Positions 1 through 4,703 of a stretch of DNA of 11,997 nucleotides are shown piece by piece (positions within the stretch are counted from its first letter, which is position 1; each line of letters begins with the position of its first letter). Below the pieces are notes generated by a model that saw only the letters and a list, made by a program, of their open reading frames with translations, ran no database searches and was not told the origin of the DNA. The position numbers were made by a program, and so were the translations under genes. Source of the DNA: a bacterium (lineage in GTDB: Bacteria; AUK180); assembly GCA_021162505.1 (NCBI GenBank), contig JAGGYO010000075.1, positions 1-11,997 of the forward strand, read 5' to 3'.

Positions 1-1329
1 CACAAGAAAAAACGATTTGATAAGTTTTTACTTGATCTAATAAAAAACAATATAAAAAATCCTTTGTTTGCAATGTTGCTGGTCTTTATTGCAGGATTCT
101 TAACTTCATTAACTCCTTGTGTTTACCCAATGATACCTATTACTATATCATATTTCGGTCGTCGTTCTCAAGGCCAAAAAATGAAGAACAGCTTTTTAGA
201 ATCTATACTATATGTTCTTGGTTTATCTATTACATATACTCTATTGGGAATTATTGCAGCTATTACAGGGTCTGCATTCGGGAGTTTAACGCAAAACCCC
301 TGGGTACTTACCGTATTTGCCGGCCTATTTTTCTTAATGGCATTCATGATGTGTGATTATCTCCCATTACCGGGAATTTCTCTTGCTGCTGGTGCACAGG
401 GTAAGGTAATGCAAAAGCGCACATTTTTCCAACCAATGTTGTTAGGTCTTATTACCGGCCTGGTGGCATCGCCATGTGTGGGTCCCGTAGTATTATTCCT
501 CTTAGCATTGATAATCAATACGGGAAGTATTTTTTATGGAGCTATCCTTATGTTCGTATTTTCTCTTGGCTTAGGTGTTATTTTCATTGTTATCGGTACT
601 TTTTCCGGTTTGATAAATAAATTACCAAAAGCCGGCAAATGGATGGAAACGGTGGAAGTTATTTTCTCTATTCTTATGGTCATGGTCGCATCATATTTTT
701 TGAACTTAGGATTAAAAGGTTTTAAGATCGCGGGCAGCGCGGCTATTAGCGTGGGCTTTGCTATAATGTTCATTACATTCTTTTTGGGTTTATTCAATAC
801 GAAACCATTTACGGAAAAAGATCCATTTAAAAAGAAAAAATATGAGATGATTTTTTTCATTCTATTAATAATCTTTTTGATAGGATTTTCTTTCTTAGCC
901 AAGGGGATCATCTATAGAAAAAGTGACCCGGCAAGGATTACTCGGAAAAGCGAAGATTCTTCTCTTATATGGTATGACACTATTGATAAGGGTTTGCAAA
1001 GAGCAAAGGTAGAGAATAAATTTATATTCGTTGATTTTCGCGCCGACTGGTGTGCGGTATGCAAAGAATTTGAATCCGCAGCGCTGCATGATGAAAAATT
1101 ACAAAAAGTACTTGAAAAGTATATTACCGTAAGATTGGATTATGATTCCAATAAAGAAATTGCAAAGGGGGAATATAAGGTTATGGGCCTTCCAACATTT
1201 TTGATCCTCGATCAAGAAGGATCGGTATTACATAGGGAGTCAGGATTTCTTAATTTAAAAGCATTCATAAATGATTTGGAAGAGATAACAAATGGACTTT
1301 TACCAACCCCTGGCAAAACCTCAAAATAA
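1..1329 (+). CDS. dsbD: DsbD/CcdA-type thiol:disulfide interchange protein (5' partial)
   Basis: Membrane reductase that passes electrons from cytoplasmic thioredoxin across the inner membrane to periplasmic thiol partners (disulfide isomerisation, cytochrome c maturation). The frame is open from base 1, so the N-terminus is missing; a TTG at 64 is only an internal codon candidate. Visible parts: a multi-helix transmembrane domain with the two family cysteines, one in LTPCVYP (Cys codon 118-120) and one in ASPCVGP (Cys codon about 475-477). The membrane region continues to about base 910 and is followed by a thioredoxin-like C-terminal domain with an active site WCAVC (about bases 1048-1062) and a cis-proline segment MGLPTF. 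This order matches the beta and gamma domains of DsbD; whether the periplasmic alpha domain is present cannot be seen. It could also be a CcdA-thioredoxin fusion lacking that domain. No terminator is visible after the stop; dnaA follows on the same strand after about 330 bases. Confidence 0.9.
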   Translation, partial: HKKKRFDKFLLDLIKNNIKNPLFAMLLVFIAGFLTSLTPCVYPMIPITISYFGRRSQGQKMKNSFLESILYVLGLSITYTLLGIIAAITGSAFGSLTQNPWVLTVFAGLFFLMAFMMCDYLPLPGISLAAGAQGKVMQKRTFFQPMLLGLITGLVASPCVGPVVLFLLALIINTGSIFYGAILMFVFSLGLGVIFIVIGTFSGLINKLPKAGKWMETVEVIFSILMVMVASYFLNLGLKGFKIAGSAAISVGFAIMFITFFLGLFNTKPFTEKDPFKKKKYEMIFFILLIIFLIGFSFLAKGIIYRKSDPARITRKSEDSSLIWYDTIDKGLQRAKVENKFIFVDFRADWCAVCKEFESAALHDEKLQKVLEKYITVRLDYDSNKEIAKGEYKVMGLPTFLILDQEGSVLHRESGFLNLKAFINDLEEITNGLLPTPGKTSK

Positions 1330-1367
1330 ATTTAGTGATCCTACAAAAATATAAGGGTTTTACACAA

Positions 1368-1376
1368 TGGTATATT
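1368..1376 (+). promoter_or_regulatory. candidate extended -10 promoter element for dnaA
   Basis: TGGTATATT fits an extended -10 element (TG, one base, TATATT). There is no convincing -35 hexamer at the usual distance. If it is used, transcripts would start near 1383 and the DnaA-box cluster at 1423-1466 would lie just downstream, inside the leader, where bound DnaA could block elongation. In such AT-rich DNA this motif can easily occur by chance. Confidence 0.2.
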
Positions 1377-1397
1377 CTTTAAAATGAGAGATAAAAG

Positions 1398-1667
1398 ATG
1401 ATATGCTCGATAAAATATGGGGTTATTCACAAAAAAGAAAAATCTTTCCACAGGTTTTCCACAGGTAGGGAAATACTCCTATATTTTATGAATTACCGCC
1501 ATTCGCTCAAAATAGATAAAAAAAATAATACACCGAATATAACAGCAAATGCAACGAACTCCGCGTATAATCGGTATTATGCTCGACTAAAAAAAAATAA
1601 AGAACTACTTGCAAAAGGATCAATTAGATTGTATAAAGTAGGTGGAGGCAGTGAGCATGCTAAATAA
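1398..1667 (+). CDS. doubtful small ORF upstream of dnaA
   Basis: This is an open frame of 89 codons from ATG 1398; an internal ATG at 1488 would give 59 codons. I do not recognise the product: it is rich in Lys and Asn, shows no membrane segment or motif, and is not L34 (rpmH), the small gene often found beside dnaA. The first 30 codons run through the DnaA-box cluster, and the last codons read through the dnaA Shine-Dalgarno site, so the C-terminal Gly-Gly-Gly-Ser-Glu is a by-product of that signal. The stop falls 11 bases inside dnaA. GAGAG at 1386-1390 is only a weak ribosome site for ATG 1398, and ATG 1488 has none nearby. The frame is probably open by chance, but a small leader peptide coupled to dnaA cannot be excluded. 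Confidence 0.2.
   Translation: MICSIKYGVIHKKEKSFHRFSTGREILLYFMNYRHSLKIDKKNNTPNITANATNSAYNRYYARLKKNKELLAKGSIRLYKVGGGSEHAK
1423..1466 (+). promoter_or_regulatory. DnaA-box cluster with 11-bp tandem repeat
   Basis: Compared with the consensus TTATCCACA, TTATTCACA at 1423-1431 has one mismatch, CTTTCCACA at 1444-1452 has two, and TTTTCCACA at 1455-1463 has one. The last two lie in a perfect direct repeat, TTTCCACAGGT twice in a row at 1445-1466, one helical turn apart, so two DnaA molecules would bind on the same face of the DNA. A weaker candidate, TTTTACACA (two mismatches), lies upstream at 1358-1366. The position just before dnaA supports a role in dnaA autoregulation or origin function. The binding itself is inferred. 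Confidence 0.6.
1644..1648 (+). promoter_or_regulatory. Shine-Dalgarno site of dnaA
   Basis: GGAGG ends 8 bases before ATG 1657. It fixes the dnaA start and rules against the upstream in-frame GTG codons at 1642 (overlaps the signal) and 1651 (2 bases away). Confidence 0.75.
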
Positions 1668-2970
1668 AAATGAGATCTGGAAACTCTTCAATAATAAGAT
1701 TAAAAATGAAATAGGTGAAGAGGATTTTAGATTATGGATAGAGAGCATAAAACTTATTGAATCTAATGAAAAAGAAATGATCTTCGGTGTAGATAGCGAT
1801 TTTAAAAAGGAATGGATAGGGACAAATTATTTTGACATTATACAAAGAGTAATATATGAAATGATCCCGCAGCGTCCGAAGATAGAACTAAAGGTAATCA
1901 AGGGCAAAGGTTCCACAAAGGATTTCGCGAGTTTTGTAAAGAATATTAAAGAAAGTAGTGGTGACTTTTATTTTAACCCTGAGTATACTTTTGACAAATT
2001 AGCGGTTGGTAATTTTAATGAATTGGCTTTTAGTTATGCAAAACATTTATCTAATAATATTAATGACAGCACTATAAATCCCCTTTTCATATATGGCGGT
2101 GTTGGCCTGGGTAAGACACATATTATACAAGCATTGGGAAATCATTTTAAAGGCAGAGAGAATATAAAGGTTGGATATACTACCATGGAAGGCTTTTTGA
2201 GCGATTGGGTAAAATCCATTAATTCAAATAAAATAACTATTTTTAAAGAAAAATATTATAATTTGGATCTTTTAATGGTAGATGATATTCAGTTCATTTC
2301 GGGTAAAAGTGGTTTACAGGAGCAGTTCTTTCATTTATTTAATGAGCTTTATAATAGAGGAAAGAGTATTGTACTAACAGCAGATAAACCTATTATAGAT
2401 ATGAAGGATGTTGAGGAAAGGCTGGTCTCAAGGTTCCAATCGGGGCAATCAATAGAAATTACTCAACCAACTGAAATGGATCGCCTTGCAATTATTAAAA
2501 AGCGTATGCTTGATTATGAACTTTTATTGGACCAGGAGATCACGAATTATATGATGGAGCATATTAACAGTAATGTGAGAGATGTTATTGCCGCTTTGAA
2601 GAGGATCAGTATTAGAGAAAAGCTATTAAAAAGAAAATTACACCTTGTAGAGGTAAAAGAGATACTAAAGGACATTATTCAGAAAAAGTATATAAATATC
2701 TCGGCTGTTATGAGAGAAACTGCCAATTTTTTTGATATTCGACTATCTGAGATTACTTCCACTAAGAGAACAAAAAATGTTCTTATTCCAAGACAAGTTG
2801 CCATGTATTTTATGAAAAGGCTTCTGAAACTTTCCTATCCGGCTATTGCAGGAGAATTCGGTGGCAAGGATCACACTACGGTTATGAACTCCGTGAAGAA
2901 AATAGACAAAATGATCGAAGTTGATACTGAATTTAAGATCAAATTACAAAAATTAAAGTCAAGATTCTAG
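1657..2970 (+). CDS. dnaA: Chromosomal replication initiator protein DnaA
   Basis: AAA+ ATPase that binds DnaA boxes, opens the origin and helps load the replicative helicase. The product is 437 residues, normal for the family. Domain I spans about residues 1-80. The linker domain II is very short (about 83-98). Domain III holds Walker A GGVGLGKT (147-154), Walker B LLMVDD (205-210), a sensor segment LTADKP (240-245) and an EERLVSRF segment (253-260) where the family keeps its arginine finger. Domain IV is a C-terminal helix-turn-helix with the DnaA signature around GGKDHTTVMNSVKKI (402-416). ATG 1657 is chosen because GGAGG at 1644-1648 lies 8 bases upstream; the in-frame GTG at 1642 would sit within that signal. 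The gene is not followed by dnaN: the next gene is convergent and its stop lies inside the last codons here. Confidence 0.97.
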   Translation: MLNKNEIWKLFNNKIKNEIGEEDFRLWIESIKLIESNEKEMIFGVDSDFKKEWIGTNYFDIIQRVIYEMIPQRPKIELKVIKGKGSTKDFASFVKNIKESSGDFYFNPEYTFDKLAVGNFNELAFSYAKHLSNNINDSTINPLFIYGGVGLGKTHIIQALGNHFKGRENIKVGYTTMEGFLSDWVKSINSNKITIFKEKYYNLDLLMVDDIQFISGKSGLQEQFFHLFNELYNRGKSIVLTADKPIIDMKDVEERLVSRFQSGQSIEITQPTEMDRLAIIKKRMLDYELLLDQEITNYMMEHINSNVRDVIAALKRISIREKLLKRKLHLVEVKEILKDIIQKKYINISAVMRETANFFDIRLSEITSTKRTKNVLIPRQVAMYFMKRLLKLSYPAIAGEFGGKDHTTVMNSVKKIDKMIEVDTEFKIKLQKLKSRF

Positions 2971-3966
2971 TAAATATAAATTGAACATCTTATTTTTGGT
3001 TTTTAATTTGCTTAACGGTAAATTTAATCTATTGGGATTGTGATATTTAATTTGATGATATTCCCAGATTTTTTTGCTTTTTGTAAGTATTTCTATTAGA
3101 AAAAAAGTGGTATCTATTTTTTGAAAAGATTCAAAGGTCAAGAGTCCAGCAGAAATACTTTGCACCCATTTGCAATTAAAGTGATTATTCAAAAAATTTC
3201 TTTTTAAAACAGGAATAATTAGAGAATTTGATCCATTTAGCCATTTCTTCAATGCCTTTTTTAAATTACCTTTTGTGTCCAAAGCGTTATACATAAATGG
3301 AGCGACGAATAATTGCTTATTTATTAAATTCTTCGGTGAATAGAGATCATATGTCTTTAATCCTTCCAGATCTTTTCCATCATATATAATCCGAACCTTA
3401 TCCATGTTTTTTGAAAGAAGTTCCTTTGATATTTCAAAAATCCTTCTTCTATATGTTTGGGCAAATGGGTATTTTGAAAATTCATAATCCATATCAGGCC
3501 GTTCATGCAAAAGATGTTCATTGGATATCTTAAACAACCATAAATAATTACCTAAACATTTTTTCTTTACACTATATTTCAATTTCCTAAAATTTTCTCT
3601 CAGATTTTCAATAATAAAATAATTCTCGATGATAATTTTTTTTTGGTTGATCTTCGTGGAATTCTCAATGGTGCCCGAAATGCTCTTTTTCATGAAATCT
3701 ATGATAGTTAGGGTTCCCTTGGGAGTTAGAAATTTTCTTAATTCATTGATATCTTCTATTTTTAAGAAACTTGAAGGGAAATATAAGACAATGGAATGGT
3801 ACTTTTCATTTTTACTGAAAGGTGTAAATGGTTCAGTCAAGGGAAAATTATTATTACTTATTATGGTAAATTTACCTTTATTTATTATACCATTATTCTT
3901 CATAATATTAAAAAATTTCAAATATTCTTTATTTGTAAAAAGAAAATGAGTTAGATCAGGGTACAT
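2959..3966 (-). CDS. Uncharacterised protein with degenerate methyltransferase-like region
   Basis: A product of 335 residues that I do not recognise. Residues about 55-92 (KYHSIVLYF, then ...LRKFLTPKGTLTIID) resemble the second half of a Rossmann-type SAM methyltransferase: an acidic or hydrophobic strand, a helix, then the 'L.P.GTL.I.D' strand. The glycine-rich SAM-binding loop expected before it is not visible; residues 30-50 there read IISNNNFPLTEPF. If the resemblance is real, the domain may be catalytically dead. The C-terminal 180 residues are basic and aromatic, with no signal peptide, membrane helix or known motif. The gene overlaps the preceding methyltransferase gene by 16 bases, so the two are probably coupled. 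No Shine-Dalgarno precedes ATG 3966, and the frame stays open back to about 4014. Its TGA lies inside the 3' end of dnaA. Function unknown. Confidence 0.7.
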   Translation of the reverse strand: MYPDLTHFLFTNKEYLKFFNIMKNNGIINKGKFTIISNNNFPLTEPFTPFSKNEKYHSIVLYFPSSFLKIEDINELRKFLTPKGTLTIIDFMKKSISGTIENSTKINQKKIIIENYFIIENLRENFRKLKYSVKKKCLGNYLWLFKISNEHLLHERPDMDYEFSKYPFAQTYRRRIFEISKELLSKNMDKVRIIYDGKDLEGLKTYDLYSPKNLINKQLFVAPFMYNALDTKGNLKKALKKWLNGSNSLIIPVLKRNFLNNHFNCKWVQSISAGLLTFESFQKIDTTFFLIEILTKSKKIWEYHQIKYHNPNRLNLPLSKLKTKNKMFNLYLLES

Positions 3967-4676
3967 GTTAAAACAATATTTGGGGGATATATTGCTGCGT
4001 GAACCTTTAAATTTTCATACTCTACAGCGATCATTTTAAATATACCTGAATATTCTTGGATAATATTTTCATATTCCGAAAGTTCATTTAAATGAACTTT
4101 CTTTTTTTCTTTTGTAATGCTCTCATCATTGAGCCATTTCTGATCAATGATTTTAAAACCCATATTTTTAACGGCGAACTTGAGATCATCAAGATAAAAG
4201 TGTGTCTTAGCATGAGATATGTTCTTGCTCAATGCCTCCAACGCATATTTCCGACTCCTATACCAATTATAAAATAAATATTCTTTTCTTTTATTTCCTA
4301 TGGTGGAAATTTTTTCTTTTATATATAAAGTGCCATTTCTCTTTAAGACCCTTCTTACTTCTGTCAAAGCTTTCAATGCCTTGAACGGCCTTTCATTTAT
4401 TGAAGATAAAATAGAAGAAAGTACAATGATATCAAAAGATTCATCTTTTAGAAATCCAATATCTCCAATATCTGCAGTATATAGAGTGCAACTCTCCCTT
4501 GGGCACTTCATTTGCTCTTTTAATTTTTTGATGGACTGAGCTTCAATATCAATAATAGTAACCTTAAAAAACATTTTTTTATGAACTAAATAATCCATTA
4601 AGATGGGTATTGTATTGCCTTTTGAAATCCCGGAAACCAGAATGTTCTTATGGTTCAAATCAATGTCTTTTAGCAA
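3951..4676 (-). CDS. Class I SAM-dependent methyltransferase, substrate unknown
   Basis: Rossmann-fold methyltransferase of the Methyltransf_11/UbiE-like type. Visible motifs, numbered from the TTG start: motif I NILVSGISKGNT (11-22), a relaxed version of the VLDxGxGxG loop; an acidic strand end TIIDIE (40-45) that would bind the SAM ribose; motif II FDIIVLSSIL (81-90); and motif III VRRVLKRNGTLYIKE (107-121). The product is about 241 residues. The TTG at 4676 has no ribosome site. An ATA codon at 4698-4700 lies 8 bases after GAGG (4709-4712) in the end of rpsA and would add 8 residues, so the start is uncertain. The frame is the same as rpsA, separated from it only by the rpsA TAG. The substrate cannot be read from sequence; the position after rpsA and overlapping the next gene suggests co-expression with translation genes. 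Confidence 0.8.
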   Translation of the reverse strand: MLKDIDLNHKNILVSGISKGNTIPILMDYLVHKKMFFKVTIIDIEAQSIKKLKEQMKCPRESCTLYTADIGDIGFLKDESFDIIVLSSILSSINERPFKALKALTEVRRVLKRNGTLYIKEKISTIGNKRKEYLFYNWYRSRKYALEALSKNISHAKTHFYLDDLKFAVKNMGFKIIDQKWLNDESITKEKKKVHLNELSEYENIIQEYSGIFKMIAVEYENLKVHAAIYPPNIVLTCTLI

Positions 4677-4703
4677 ATAATAATCTTTAGATGTTTCTAT
4701 TTT

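Larger units (their letters stand above)
1330..1656 (+). promoter_or_regulatory. dnaA leader, possible oriC
   Basis: This 327-base stretch between the dsbD stop and the dnaA start holds no recognisable protein gene. It contains several DnaA-box-like 9-mers, all on the + strand and all in its left half (1358-1463). A/T-rich stretches follow (about 1480-1492 and 1508-1548) that could serve as an unwinding element. Bacterial oriC often lies directly next to dnaA, and boxes here would also allow autoregulation of dnaA. Against a full origin: there are few boxes, none matches TTATCCACA exactly, dnaN is not downstream, and the long operon to the right would be transcribed against a fork leaving this point. 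An autoregulatory dnaA promoter region is the minimal reading; an origin is possible. Confidence 0.5.

Noticed and set aside
534..911. Minus-strand frame of 125 codons inside the dsbD-like gene
   Set aside because: The + strand frame has clear DsbD motifs over the same bases; the minus-strand product shows nothing recognisable.
1330..1397. rpmH (L34) or an RNA gene next to dnaA
   Set aside because: No L34-like reading frame and no tRNA-like cloverleaf or other stable structure could be seen here.
2971..3060. Possible terminator after dnaA
   Set aside because: The bases are A/T-rich without a G+C-rich stem followed by a T run; only weak AT inverted repeats were seen.
3629..3949. + strand frame of 106 codons opposite the degenerate methyltransferase-like gene
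   Set aside because: It is hydrophobic only because it mirrors Lys/Asn/Glu-rich codons. It has no ribosome site, and the minus-strand frame is longer and fits the operon overlaps.
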